A stretch of DNA of 64,000 bases from Colenecus sp045113495 (lineage in GTDB: Bacteria; Bacteroidota; Bacteroidia; Bacteroidales; Bacteroidaceae). The DNA lies in NCBI GenBank assembly GCA_045113495.1, contig JBGUIZ010000041.1, positions 123,360 to 187,359 of the forward strand, read 5' to 3'. Positions 26,439 through 35,928 of this stretch are shown piece after piece (the stretch's first letter is position 1; the number at the start of each line of letters is the position of its first letter). The notes beneath the pieces were generated by a model, which was given only the letters and a program-made list of their open reading frames with translations, was not told the origin of the DNA and made no database searches. The translations under genes and the position numbers were made by a program.

Positions 26439-29400
26439 TTACATTCCACCCCGACCCATACCGCCGCCGGGACCCATTCCGCCACCGGGACCCATTCCGC
26501 CACCGCCACCCATACCGCCCATTCTGGCGTTTCCGGGCATATTGGCCTGACGCATCTCCTGGCGGGCAGCACGTGATCCGAATACATTCACTCGCAGTAT
26601 GAAATGAGCCATGATATAGCTGTGCACACTGTTGTTCTTGGTATCGGTACGTCCGGTCGTGGTGACGTTACGGTTCACGTTGGTCTCATCATTCAGGATA
26701 TCATAATACTGAATCTGCAACGTACCCGCATTGCCACGGAAGAAACTGATTGACACATTGGCGTTCCAGATAAGGTCATCACGGTTGTATGATCCGCTGT
26801 AACCGCGGCGGCTCTGCATTGTTATGTCAGATCCGAAATTCACGTTATGCCACGGCAGACGGGCGTTGGCGCGGCCTCCGTAACTGAACGTATAGGTATC
26901 CATATTACCGTTCTGACGCTGGCTGTTGTCCGAATGGTTGAAGTTGAACCTACCGTTGGCAGTAACCTCCAGCCAGTCATTACGGTATGTGACCGATGCA
27001 TTCTCGCCCATGGTTATTGACTCGGTGGTACTGAGCAAAGCGGCCCCGGTTGACGTGCTGGGATCAAAGTTACCCATGCTTCCGGTTCGCATATAACTCT
27101 CCTGATGACGGAACGATCCGTTGGCGCTGGCCGAATACCTCCACTTGGTGTTGGGGATGGTCTGGTTGTACGTGATATTGGTCGATGCGCTCCAGTTGGT
27201 CCAGAAACCGTCCATGTTCTGAGGTTGGGTAACGGAGATACCGGTCTCAGGGTAATAATCAGTTCTCTGCGATATGTTCCTAAGGGAGTTCTCAAGTGAC
27301 AATCTGAAGTTGAATGTCTTCTGTGTCTCCTGGATATAATCCTGATAGTTCAACTCCACCGAGTTGCGCAGCGTAGGCAGCAGCCCCGGATTACCCTTAC
27401 GGATATTGAGAGGATTGCTGTCATCCACAATATCCATCATATCCTCCATGCTGGGTTGGCTCGTATTGGTACGCATGGAGAGCTGAAGGCTGCGCTGACG
27501 GCTGAACCTGTACCGGTAGTTCAGTGAAGGGCTCCAGTTGTATACCACACGTGACGTATCACCTATCTCCCTGCCCATATACTGGAAGTTATCCATTCCC
27601 GTATACTGAGGCATGAAATTGACACCTATGTTAAAGCTTGAGTTATCTGTGTTGTATCGGAACTGGAGTGTCAGGGTATGATTCCTGGTCACATTGGTTG
27701 CCGATCGGCTCAAACGGTCATTACGGTACGGCAGCAGGTCTGCGGGCAGGCCCCATGACTCATACCAGTCCTCAAAGTCGTCACCCCACAGCACATAGGT
27801 CTCACGGTCCTGATTACGCTTGCTCACCTGGACCTGGTAACTCAGCTGCAGGTTTCCGCGGCCCGAATCAATAGGCTCGCTCCACATCACGCGACCGGAC
27901 CAGTTGCTGTTATCCGTAGGATTCAGGTTGTAACGGTTCATGATCGTATCACGGGAGTGGTCACTGTAATAGGTCTGGTTGGAGTATGAGTAGCTGTCAT
28001 TTGAACCCGTAGTGCTGCTGAACGTGAATCGGACCGTAAAGTTACGACCCAGGTCATTGAACCTCTTGTTGAACTGGAACTCACCGCTAAGCTGGTTGTT
28101 GCCGCCCTCGCTGTAATTATGGCTTTTCTGCGAGTTCACACCTATGTTGTCCATAACTGAATCCGGCAGCAATCCGTACTCGGCCAGGATATTCTCCATA
28201 TCCGTGGCCAGATAGGGATCCACGTTGAACGTAACGGAGTTGTTACCCGATTTGCTATGGTTGCGGCTTATCTGGAAACTGGGCCTGAATATGATGTTGA
28301 GCGATGAATCCGGACGCCATTCAAAACGGAACTCACCGTTGGCGCTGCCGTTACCGCTGGTACTGTTTGAGTTGTTGTTACGGAACGATGACGGCTGCTG
28401 CTTGGTTGCGAATGTCTCGGACTCGCTCTCGCTCAAGGACCTGGAGTCCGATCCGTTCCAACGCACGTTACCGCCCACCACCAGCGGGAACTCGTTACGG
28501 CGTCCGGGAAGAGGCTCACCTATGTTCTTGGCAAAATTCACGCCCGCCTGCGTATTGGTGCTCACACCGTTGCCACGGCCGGAATTCTCAGTATTCAGGT
28601 TCAATGAGAACTGGGTATTGGACTGGAAACGGTTAAGCGTGTATCGGCCCGAATAGAGAAACTTGAGCCAGTCGCCGTAGTCGTTGTTGCCCACCGGCAC
28701 GCCCAGGCCGCCGTCTATGTTATGCAGCCAGCCCTTACGCATATTGGGTTTTATCTCCAGATCCATCACCGTCTCCTCCTCACCGTCATCTATTCCGGTA
28801 ATTCGGGCCAGGTCACTCTGACGCTGATAGGTCTTGATGCGGTGTATAATGTTCACGGGCAGGTTCTTGGTTGCCATCTGACGGTCATTGCCAAAATACT
28901 CCTGTCCGTCAACCAGAATCCTGGAAACCGTCCTGCCGTTTACGGTAATGCCTCCGTTCTCATCGACCTCCACACCAGGCAGACGTTTTATGAGCTCCTC
29001 CAGCACGGATCCCTCCGGCACACGGAAGGCGCTCACGTTGAACATCAGCGTATCATCAACCACCTGCGTGGGAGTCAGGGCATCCTCAATGACGGCCTCT
29101 GACAGCATTATGCTGGACTCAAACATCTTGAATACGCCCAGAGCACGCTCACGGTCATCCTTTACCACCTTGAAATCAAAGTCATAGGTTGAATATCCCA
29201 TGAAAGAGTGACGAATAAGGTATTCGCCTACCGGAATTTTCTTGATAGTGTACCAACCCTCATTATCGGTAACCGTACCGTATACAAAGGTGGAGTCCGG
29301 CAACTGGAACAGCTGGATGGTAACCTGAGGCATATACTCAGCCGTAGCGCCGTCAATTATGCGCGCTGTAACGTTGGCCTTACCGCTCAGCTTGGACTTT

Positions 29401-29483
29401 TCTTTACCGCCGGACTGTTGGGCACGGCTTATTGAAGGCATAAGCAGTGTAATGATGACCAGTAACAGGAATGCTCTTTTCAT
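26439..29483 (-). CDS. TonB-receptor-like outer-membrane beta-barrel protein with Gly/Met-rich tail
   Basis: A 1014-residue exported protein. After a signal peptide (about 1-22), a carboxypeptidase-regulatory-like beta domain (about 35-110: VTARIIDGATAEYMPQVTIQLFQ) is followed by a plug-like segment (LPGVEVDENGGITVNGRTVSRILVDG) and a long beta-barrel, as in OMP beta-barrel family 3. The barrel seems to end near HFILRVNVFG, but about 40 more residues follow, including repeated G/M/P units, and the protein ends RGGM rather than in an aromatic residue. No SusD partner is adjacent, so it is probably not a classic glycan importer. The start at 29483 gives the signal peptide MKRAFLLLVIITLLMPSISRAQ. 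Confidence 0.85.
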   Translation of the reverse strand: MKRAFLLLVIITLLMPSISRAQQSGGKEKSKLSGKANVTARIIDGATAEYMPQVTIQLFQLPDSTFVYGTVTDNEGWYTIKKIPVGEYLIRHSFMGYSTYDFDFKVVKDDRERALGVFKMFESSIMLSEAVIEDALTPTQVVDDTLMFNVSAFRVPEGSVLEELIKRLPGVEVDENGGITVNGRTVSRILVDGQEYFGNDRQMATKNLPVNIIHRIKTYQRQSDLARITGIDDGEEETVMDLEIKPNMRKGWLHNIDGGLGVPVGNNDYGDWLKFLYSGRYTLNRFQSNTQFSLNLNTENSGRGNGVSTNTQAGVNFAKNIGEPLPGRRNEFPLVVGGNVRWNGSDSRSLSESESETFATKQQPSSFRNNNSNSTSGNGSANGEFRFEWRPDSSLNIIFRPSFQISRNHSKSGNNSVTFNVDPYLATDMENILAEYGLLPDSVMDNIGVNSQKSHNYSEGGNNQLSGEFQFNKRFNDLGRNFTVRFTFSSTTGSNDSYSYSNQTYYSDHSRDTIMNRYNLNPTDNSNWSGRVMWSEPIDSGRGNLQLSYQVQVSKRNQDRETYVLWGDDFEDWYESWGLPADLLPYRNDRLSRSATNVTRNHTLTLQFRYNTDNSSFNIGVNFMPQYTGMDNFQYMGREIGDTSRVVYNWSPSLNYRYRFSRQRSLQLSMRTNTSQPSMEDMMDIVDDSNPLNIRKGNPGLLPTLRNSVELNYQDYIQETQKTFNFRLSLENSLRNISQRTDYYPETGISVTQPQNMDGFWTNWSASTNITYNQTIPNTKWRYSASANGSFRHQESYMRTGSMGNFDPSTSTGAALLSTTESITMGENASVTYRNDWLEVTANGRFNFNHSDNSQRQNGNMDTYTFSYGGRANARLPWHNVNFGSDITMQSRRGYSGSYNRDDLIWNANVSISFFRGNAGTLQIQYYDILNDETNVNRNVTTTGRTDTKNNSVHSYIMAHFILRVNVFGSRAARQEMRQANMPGNARMGGMGGGGGMGPGGGMGPGGGMGRGGM

Positions 29484-29554
29484 AATCGGTATTTGTATGT
29501 TTTTGACCACGCACGTTTATTATGGTTTAATCCCTTTTTATACTTTTGCAATTA

Positions 29555-29914
29555 ATGGAACAGAAAGAATTCGCCGTCATACTGGCGCAGGCATTAAGTA
29601 ATGTCGCCTCCTGTCACTCACAGAGTTATCCTCAGGGAGGAGAAACGGCATGGGGCAAGGTGGGTGCATCATATCTGGCATTCGCGCTCTGCTCACTCCC
29701 TTCACAGGTCCTGCGCACGGTCCAATACCAGGCAAAAGAGGATTACGGACCCGTTATCCTTAACTGCAAATGGTATGACAGCCTCAAGGCCGAATGTCTG
29801 GGCGGAAAAAAAAGCATACAAACCATCCTGCCCGGGCCCGATGGCACACACCGGGAGGCAACCGTGACCGATGAACTGTTTCTTGAGATGCTGGATTTTT
29901 GCCGTGAAGGATAG
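29555..29914 (+). CDS. small conserved hypothetical protein
   Basis: A 119-residue soluble protein beginning MEQKEFAVILAQALSNVASC. A TTG 9 bp earlier is a weaker start. A TACTTTTG -7-like element lies at 29541-29548, only a few bases upstream, so the leader would be very short. It has two Cys in the first 30 residues and one or two later, no signal peptide and no membrane helix. No family recognised. Confidence 0.55.
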   Translation: MEQKEFAVILAQALSNVASCHSQSYPQGGETAWGKVGASYLAFALCSLPSQVLRTVQYQAKEDYGPVILNCKWYDSLKAECLGGKKSIQTILPGPDGTHREATVTDELFLEMLDFCREG

Positions 29915-29986
29915 AAAAACCGTCAATGCTCTTGACAATGGCAAATCTTTACATTATCTTTGGTAGACAATCAAACCAATTATCTT

Positions 29987-30490
29987 ATGAAGAAGTTATT
30001 CGCCCTTTTGCTGACCGTTTTGATTGCCGCATCCGCTGATGCACAGTTCATACGTTTCCCCAATTTCGGAGAGAACCTCAAGATGAGCGGTGATCCGGTC
30101 CTGGGAATGGAAGGACTCCACGTTGGAGATGAAGGTTACGTCACATTCCAGGTTACCAATGAAGGTGACAGCACCTATATCGGCCCCATATTCCTGAGGA
30201 TTGTGGAACGCGAGCACAGCGTCCAGGTACTGGCTGCAAAAAAGATAAAGATCAAGCCCGGCAAGACCTACTCAATAACAACTGTATTCCCCACGGAGCG
30301 TCTCAATCCGTTTGCCAGATATTTTGTGGGATTTGAATACAATGAGAACGGACATACCGTTCCTATGGGGTTCACGGAGCCAAAACCCATGGAGAGTTTC
30401 ATGCTTCTGCCCGCCATTATAAACAGTCCGGAAAAGAAAGCTCCGGTCAAGGCAAAGATAAAAGAGGTTAAAGCCGCAAAAGGCAAGTAA
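29987..30490 (+). CDS. exported protein with Ig-like/CARDB-like fold
   Basis: A 167-residue protein with signal peptide MKKLFALLLTVLIAASADAQ. The mature part has alternating beta-strand patterns (GYVTFQVTNEGDSTYIGPIFLRIV, KKIKIKPGKTYSITTVFPT), like a CARDB or other Ig-like domain, and ends in a Lys/Ala-rich tail. It is probably periplasmic or outer-membrane associated. A TATCTTTG promoter element lies at about 29956-29963. The start at 29987 is set by the signal peptide. Confidence 0.65.
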   Translation: MKKLFALLLTVLIAASADAQFIRFPNFGENLKMSGDPVLGMEGLHVGDEGYVTFQVTNEGDSTYIGPIFLRIVEREHSVQVLAAKKIKIKPGKTYSITTVFPTERLNPFARYFVGFEYNENGHTVPMGFTEPKPMESFMLLPAIINSPEKKAPVKAKIKEVKAAKGK

Positions 30491-30507
30491 AAAAAATCTC
30501 CTATTTA

Positions 30508-30538
30508 TTGGATAATATCACAAAAAGGAATACCTTTG
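30508..30538 (+). promoter_or_regulatory. promoter of tRNA-Pro
   Basis: TTG (30508-30510) and TACCTTTG (30531-30538) are 20 bp apart, a textbook Bacteroidota -33/-7 pair, 37 bp before the tRNA. Confidence 0.75.
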
Positions 30539-30575
30539 CGCCGGTTTTGAAAGCCGCAAGGCCAAAAAACGTCAG

Positions 30576-30651
30576 CGGGGTGTAGCTCAGCCCGGTTTAG
30601 AGTACGCGTCTGGGGGGCGTGTGGTCGCTGGTTCGAATCCAGTCACCCCGA
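30576..30651 (+). tRNA. tRNA-Pro (anticodon GGG)
   Basis: Acceptor stem CGGGGTG pairs with CACCCCG, with discriminator A. D-arm AGCTCAGCC, anticodon loop CTGGGGG (anticodon GGG), and T-loop GGTTCGAATCC are visible. The gene is 76 nt and CCA is not encoded. Confidence 0.95.
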
Positions 30652-30654
30652 CTG

Positions 30655-30701
30655 AAAGAAAATGTGAAATTGGGGACAGTCCCCTTTTTCACATTTTCTT
30701 T
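30655..30701. repeat. GGGGACAGTCCCC-cored hairpin after tRNA-Pro
   Basis: A 47-nt inverted repeat: core GGGGAC-A-GTCCCC (30672-30684), a TT/TT mismatch on each side, then a 15-bp outer stem (30655-30669 with 30687-30701). A run of T follows, so it can terminate tRNA-Pro transcription. It shares its core with hairpins at 49.6 and 56.7 kb. Confidence 0.85.
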
Positions 30702-30737
30702 TTTGTAACTTCGCACTATTAGATACATTTTTCCGTT

Positions 30738-31151
30738 ATGAATAATGCTACATATTATATATGTGCAGCCGTTCTGCTGCTGATGTTCGTCCTGTACTAT
30801 CTTGACCGATGGAACAAGACGCATGTAAAAAGTACTGAACAGACTCAGCAACCCGAGCCCGATATCCCGTCAGGAGAGTGCTGCGGCAAGCATGTGGTCT
30901 GTGAAAAGCAGAAACTTGCCGAGGCCCGCCTGCGCAGCGCACAGTATTTTGACGATGAGGAGTTGGACCGTTTCAGCGGACGCCCGTCGGACCAGTATGA
31001 TGACCAGGAGGTTGAGGAGTTCCGATATGTGATGTACACGATGGAGCAGAATGAAGTGAGGGAATGGATGGAGTGCCTGCAGGCAAGGAACATAGAATTG
31101 CCCGATGAACTCAAAGAGGAGTGTTACTCAATGATGAATGAGACAAACTGA
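30738..31151 (+). CDS. small single-pass membrane protein upstream of porW
   Basis: A 137-residue protein with one N-terminal membrane helix (YYICAAVLLLMFVLYYLDRW, about 6-25), a short linker, a Cys cluster (SGECCGKHVVCEKQKL, about 65-80) and an acidic helical C-terminal half. The stop is 3 bp before porW, so it is probably co-transcribed with porW-porX-tsaE. The topology suggests a short outside N terminus and a cytoplasmic body, which would place the cysteines in the cytoplasm. The cluster CC-x-x-H-x-x-C could bind a metal. Function unknown. Confidence 0.75.
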   Translation: MNNATYYICAAVLLLMFVLYYLDRWNKTHVKSTEQTQQPEPDIPSGECCGKHVVCEKQKLAEARLRSAQYFDDEELDRFSGRPSDQYDDQEVEEFRYVMYTMEQNEVREWMECLQARNIELPDELKEECYSMMNETN

Positions 31152-31154
31152 CAG

Positions 31155-33935
31155 ATGAAACGAATTGGACTGCCGGGCTTACTGATGCTTGTGCCGCTGC
31201 TGCTTGCAGTGGCCGGATGCTCCACAAGCCACAACACCGCAGTCTCACGTTCATATCAGGCACTCGTAACACGGTACAACGTCTATTTTAACGGCAACGA
31301 GGCCTACAAGAAAGGCTATGAAGCCCAGGAGAAAGCCAAGAAGGACAATCTGCTGGAGATCCTGGATCTCTACCCCATAAGTGACAAGAAGGTTCAAAGC
31401 TCCGGCAAGGCCAATTTTGACCTGGCCATTGAGAAGGCGCAGAAAGGTATCAAACTCCACTCCATCACCGCTAAGCCCAAGAAAAAGAAAGGTACCCCTA
31501 CTGAATCCGACAAAGCCTACCAGAACAAGAACGAGTACAATCCGTTCCTCTGGCACGCCTGGATGCTCATGGCCGATGCCCAGCGCCAGAAAGGTGATTT
31601 CATAGAGGCCGCCAGCACCTACTCTTACATATCCAAACTCTATTTTGACGAGCCCGAGATTGTGGCCGAGGCCCAGTACAAGATGGCCCAGTGCTACTCA
31701 CTCATGGGTTGGAACTATGAATCAGAGGAGCTGTTCCAGCGCTCCGGCCAGACCAAGACCGGCATGGCGCGCCATCTGGATTATCAGGCCCGTCTGGCAT
31801 CACATCTGCTCCAGCAGGAGCGTTATGAGGAGAGCATACCTCTGCTTGAGGAGGCAATAAACCGCAAGGGCAACAGCAAGCTGCAGCGCATACGTGAGCG
31901 CTATCTGCTGGCACAGCTCTACAAGCAGACAGACCGCAGTCAGGATGCCTACCGCATGTTCGGCAAGGTGATACGCATGAGCCCGCCCCATGAGATAGAG
32001 TTCCATGCCCGCATACAGCAGACGGAGACCATGGCCCGCAACAACAGCGTCCGCAAGATCATGCGCAAGCTTAAGCGTATGACACGTGACCCTGCCAACA
32101 AAGAGAGCCTGGACCAGATATACTACGCCATGGGTAACATTCACCTGACCCGTGGCGACACCGTCTCTGCACTGCACCTCTACAATGAGGGTGCCGCCAA
32201 GAGCGAGAAAGCATCACCTGAGAAAGGCATTCTCATGCTCACCATGGCCAACCTCTATTGGGACAGGAAGGATTATCCCAATGCCTCCCGATGCTACTCC
32301 CAGGCTGTGGGCATGATAGGCTCCACCCATAAGGAGTACCCCACCGTGAAACTGCGTTCCGAGGTTCTGGAGGATCTGGTACGCAGCAACGGCACAGTAA
32401 AACTGCAGGACAGCCTGCAATGGCTCTCCACCCTACCCGAGAACACGCTCTACCCCATTCTGGACAAGGTGATAGAAGAACTCACTGAAAAGGAGCGTCT
32501 TGAAGAGGAACGCCGCAAGCAGGAGGAGAAAGAGCAGGCCCGTCAGGGACAGATGTCCATAAGCACCGATGATGAAAGCACCGGCGGCTGGTATTTCTAC
32601 AACAAGAAGGCTGTGGAACGCGGTGCCAGGGATTTTGCCAAACAGTGGGGAGAACGCAAGCTTGAGGATGACTGGCGCCGTCAGAACAAGACAACGCTGG
32701 CTCCCGTCCAGACCTTCCTGGCAGATTCTGACACCCTTGTCAATGCGGTATCGGACTCACTGGGCAACGTAACAGTTGACTCACTGGCAGTGACGGAGCG
32801 TGAGACCGATCCCCACAAACGCGAGTATTACATACAGCAGATACCCTACTCTGATGAGGACAAGGCCAAATCCGACAAACTGATATCGGCCGCACTGCTT
32901 GAAGAGGGAATCATCTACAAGGACCGTCTCATGGAGTATGAAGAGGCTGAGAAGTCTCTGTTGCGCATAACGGAGCAGTACCCCATGTCCGATGAGGGCG
33001 ACAAGGCCATGTACAACCTCTACCTGATGTATTCGCTCTGGGGAAAGACCATCGATGCCGACAGTTGCAAGGCCCGCATGGAACGTCTCTATCCGGAGAG
33101 TGACTATACCGTAATGGTATGTGATCCTGACTACATAGACAACGCCCGATACGGCAAGCACCGTGAGGACTCAATCTACGCCCGCACATACAGCGCGTTC
33201 CGTGAAGGTGACCTCTTTGAGGTGAGGAACAACTGTGAGATATCGGCCACAAAATACCCCAAGGGACAGCATCGGGCCAAGTTCATATTCCTGGATGCGG
33301 CCATTGACCTGCAGTACGGAAATACGGACTCATTCCTGGACAAGCTCAAGGAACTGGTTTCAAAATACCCCAAGGAAGAGATAAGCCAGCTGGCCGGGAT
33401 CATTGCCCAGGGCATCCAGAACGGAAGGATACTGCAATCCACATCATTCGGATCCATCTGGGACCGTCGTAACGGCACCACAGAGGAATCGGCCACGGAT
33501 AGCGTACGGCCCACGTTCAGTGAGGACCGCTACCAGCCGTTCATATTCCTGCTGGCATACCCGGACGGAGAACTGGACCGCAACCAGCTGCTGTTTGAGG
33601 TGGCCCGATACAACTTCAGCAACTACATGATGCGTAACTTTGACATCAGTTTTGAAACTGAACAGGGAATTGGCATGATGATAGTTGGAGAATTCCTTAA
33701 CTTTGACGAGGCATTCGTTTATCAGCGCAACCTGTATGATGATGCGGACATGGCCAGCAAACTGAGCGGCATAAAAGCAGTTGTGATAACCCGCAAGAAT
33801 CTGGAGATCCTGCTTAAGCACTACAGTTTCAATGACTACCAGGAGTTCTATGAGGAACATTTCCTTAACATTCCTGAGTTTGACATAGACGGAGCCACAC
33901 TATTTGAAGAGTATACAGAACAGGATGGAGAATAA
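31155..33935 (+). CDS. porW: T9SS TPR lipoprotein PorW/SprE
   Basis: A 926-residue lipoprotein with lipobox VAGC (Cys22). The start of the mature part, STSHNTAVSRSYQALVTRYNVYFNGNEAYKKGY, is the hallmark of SprE/PorW, which is needed for type IX secretion and, in gliding species, motility; it is thought to link the PorKLMN complex to the outer-membrane translocon side. TPR-like helical repeats cover about 120-470, a charged Glu/Lys/Arg/Gln-rich helix follows (about 435-460), and the C terminus has a SPOR-like section (FDEAFVYQRNLYDDADMASKL). It overlaps porX by 11 bp. Confidence 0.9.
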   Translation: MKRIGLPGLLMLVPLLLAVAGCSTSHNTAVSRSYQALVTRYNVYFNGNEAYKKGYEAQEKAKKDNLLEILDLYPISDKKVQSSGKANFDLAIEKAQKGIKLHSITAKPKKKKGTPTESDKAYQNKNEYNPFLWHAWMLMADAQRQKGDFIEAASTYSYISKLYFDEPEIVAEAQYKMAQCYSLMGWNYESEELFQRSGQTKTGMARHLDYQARLASHLLQQERYEESIPLLEEAINRKGNSKLQRIRERYLLAQLYKQTDRSQDAYRMFGKVIRMSPPHEIEFHARIQQTETMARNNSVRKIMRKLKRMTRDPANKESLDQIYYAMGNIHLTRGDTVSALHLYNEGAAKSEKASPEKGILMLTMANLYWDRKDYPNASRCYSQAVGMIGSTHKEYPTVKLRSEVLEDLVRSNGTVKLQDSLQWLSTLPENTLYPILDKVIEELTEKERLEEERRKQEEKEQARQGQMSISTDDESTGGWYFYNKKAVERGARDFAKQWGERKLEDDWRRQNKTTLAPVQTFLADSDTLVNAVSDSLGNVTVDSLAVTERETDPHKREYYIQQIPYSDEDKAKSDKLISAALLEEGIIYKDRLMEYEEAEKSLLRITEQYPMSDEGDKAMYNLYLMYSLWGKTIDADSCKARMERLYPESDYTVMVCDPDYIDNARYGKHREDSIYARTYSAFREGDLFEVRNNCEISATKYPKGQHRAKFIFLDAAIDLQYGNTDSFLDKLKELVSKYPKEEISQLAGIIAQGIQNGRILQSTSFGSIWDRRNGTTEESATDSVRPTFSEDRYQPFIFLLAYPDGELDRNQLLFEVARYNFSNYMMRNFDISFETEQGIGMMIVGEFLNFDEAFVYQRNLYDDADMASKLSGIKAVVITRKNLEILLKHYSFNDYQEFYEEHFLNIPEFDIDGATLFEEYTEQDGE

Positions 33936-35481
33936 GAGCGGAACACTACTTTGGGTTGACGATGAGATTGACCTGCTCAGGGCTCACATAATGTTCCTTG
34001 AGAACAAGGGTTATGAGGTTGACACCGTGACCAACGGCCACGATGCGCTTGACATGTGCCGCTCCCGCCAGTATGACCTGGTACTACTGGATGAACATAT
34101 GGTTGGTATGAGCGGTCTGGAGACCCTGCAGCATATCAAGGAGATAGACCCCAACATCCCGGTTGTAATGGTCACCAAGAGTGAGGAGGAAAACATCATG
34201 GACCAGGCCATCGGCTCCAAAATTGCCGATTACCTTATCAAGCCGGTTCATCCCAACCAGATACTCCTGTCACTCAAAAAGAACATCCATAAACGCGATA
34301 TAGTCACAGCCGAGACTGACCGCAGCTACCAGCAGAACTTTGGCCGTCTGAGCATGCAGATAAATGACTCCCTCACTGCCGATGACTGGATAGAGGTATA
34401 CCGCCAGCTGGTCTACTGGGAGCTGGAACTCAAGGAGGCCGACAGCTCCATGCATGACATGCTCAAGATGCAGAAGACTGAGGCCAACGCCGCATTCGCC
34501 AAGTTCATAAAACGCAACTATATGGACTGGATGAAAGACCGTGACAAGAGTCCCGTAATGAGTCCTGACCTGTTCAAGCGTTTTGTGTTCCCCGCACTGG
34601 ACGGCGGTGAGAAACTGTTCCTCATAGTGATGGATAATTTCCGCTATGACCAGTGGCGTGTCCTGAGCCAGGAGCTTGCCGAGCTCTTTACTTTCGATGA
34701 GCAACTCTACTACAGCATCCTGCCCACTGCCACGCAGTATGCCCGCAACGCCATATTCTCAGGTCTCATGCCCGAGCAGATAAGCCGCATGTTCCCTGAC
34801 CTGTGGGTGGATGAGGACTCCGAGGAGGGTAAGAACCTGAATGAGGCGCCCCTGATTCAGACACAGATAGACCGATACCGTCGCAAAGACACATTCTCCT
34901 ACAACAAGGTGAATGACTCTGCCGCCGCCGACAAGCTGATGAGTCAGTTCAACAACCTGCAGCAGAATGACCTGAACGTGATTGTGGTCAACTTCATAGA
35001 CATACTGTCACACGCCAAGACAGACTCGCGCATGATGCGTGAGCTGGCCAATGATGAGGCCGCCTACCGCAGCCTCATCCTCTCATGGTTCCGCCACTCA
35101 TCGGTACGTGACCTGTTCCGCTCCATAGCCGCTACAGGCCGTAAGGTGATGATCACCACCGACCACGGCAGCATACTGGTCAACCACGCCGTCAAGATAG
35201 CAGGCGACCGCACCACCAACACAAATCTGCGCTACAAGCTGGGCAAGAACCTGGGATTCAACCCCAAGGATGTGTATGAGATAACCGAGCCTCTCAAGGC
35301 CCACCTGCCCTCACCCAACGTGAGCACATCGTACATATTCTGCACAGAGGCCGACTACTTTGTTTATCAGAACAACTTCAATAACTACGCATCGTTCTAC
35401 AAGGAGACCTTCCAGCACGGAGGCGTGTCGCTTGAGGAGATGATAATACCTTTCATAACACTTAACCCCAAAAAGAAATAA
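33925..35481 (+). CDS. porX: PorX: response regulator with PglZ phosphodiesterase domain
   Basis: A 518-residue T9SS regulator. Residues 1-125 form a receiver domain (VDDEIDLL, phosphoacceptor-type Asp56 in LVLLDEHM, conserved Lys in LIKPVH). The rest is a PglZ/alkaline-phosphatase-like domain (LFLIVMDNFRYDQWR, TATQYARNAIFSG, ITTDHGSI), a combination specific to PorX. In Porphyromonas gingivalis PorX works with kinase PorY and a sigma factor to control T9SS genes. The start is the ATG at 33925, which overlaps the end of porW by 11 bp; a TTG 21 bp upstream is unlikely. No PorY-like kinase is adjacent. Confidence 0.93.
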   Translation: MENKSGTLLWVDDEIDLLRAHIMFLENKGYEVDTVTNGHDALDMCRSRQYDLVLLDEHMVGMSGLETLQHIKEIDPNIPVVMVTKSEEENIMDQAIGSKIADYLIKPVHPNQILLSLKKNIHKRDIVTAETDRSYQQNFGRLSMQINDSLTADDWIEVYRQLVYWELELKEADSSMHDMLKMQKTEANAAFAKFIKRNYMDWMKDRDKSPVMSPDLFKRFVFPALDGGEKLFLIVMDNFRYDQWRVLSQELAELFTFDEQLYYSILPTATQYARNAIFSGLMPEQISRMFPDLWVDEDSEEGKNLNEAPLIQTQIDRYRRKDTFSYNKVNDSAAADKLMSQFNNLQQNDLNVIVVNFIDILSHAKTDSRMMRELANDEAAYRSLILSWFRHSSVRDLFRSIAATGRKVMITTDHGSILVNHAVKIAGDRTTNTNLRYKLGKNLGFNPKDVYEITEPLKAHLPSPNVSTSYIFCTEADYFVYQNNFNNYASFYKETFQHGGVSLEEMIIPFITLNPKKK

Positions 35482-35897
35482 TGAGCACAATAACCATTAA
35501 GGACCTGGATCATATTGATGAGGCAGCCCGTGAGTTCATGGGACTGATGGGCGATGACACCGTATTCGCATTCTACGGCAAGATGGGAGCCGGCAAGACC
35601 ACATTCATCAAGGCCCTTTGCAAGCAGCTGGGCGTAGAGGACGAGGTTAATTCACCAACTTTTGCCATCATAAACGAATACCGATCCGAGACAACCGCCG
35701 AACTCATATACCACTTTGACTTTTACCGCATCAAGAAACTTGAGGAGGTCTACGACCTGGGTTATGAGGACTATTTCTACAGCGGAGCCCTCTGCTTCAT
35801 AGAGTGGCCCGAGTTGGTTGAGGAACTGCTCCCCCTCGATGCCAAAAAGGTGACTATCACCGAAAACGGTGACGGCTCACGCACTATCACTATTTAA
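35481..35897 (+). CDS. tsaE: tRNA threonylcarbamoyladenosine biosynthesis ATPase TsaE
   Basis: A 138-residue P-loop ATPase of the t6A complex (TsaB-TsaD-TsaE), which modifies A37 of ANN-decoding tRNAs. Visible are FYGKMGAGKTTFIK (P-loop 33-40), EVNSPTFAIINEY, and FYRIKKLEEVYDLGYEDYF...CFIEWPE. It overlaps porX by 1 bp (TAATG). The last 42 codons have a second, diverged copy at 38469-38594 with no tsaE 5' part, so this copy is the functional gene. Confidence 0.96.
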   Translation: MSTITIKDLDHIDEAAREFMGLMGDDTVFAFYGKMGAGKTTFIKALCKQLGVEDEVNSPTFAIINEYRSETTAELIYHFDFYRIKKLEEVYDLGYEDYFYSGALCFIEWPELVEELLPLDAKKVTITENGDGSRTITI

Positions 35898-35928
35898 GAC
35901 AGCTCATATACTTTTTAAGTTTTTTTTA

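Noticed and set aside
30597..30851. Possible 84-residue gene on the minus strand
   Set aside because: It covers tRNA-Pro, its hairpin and the start of the small membrane protein gene.
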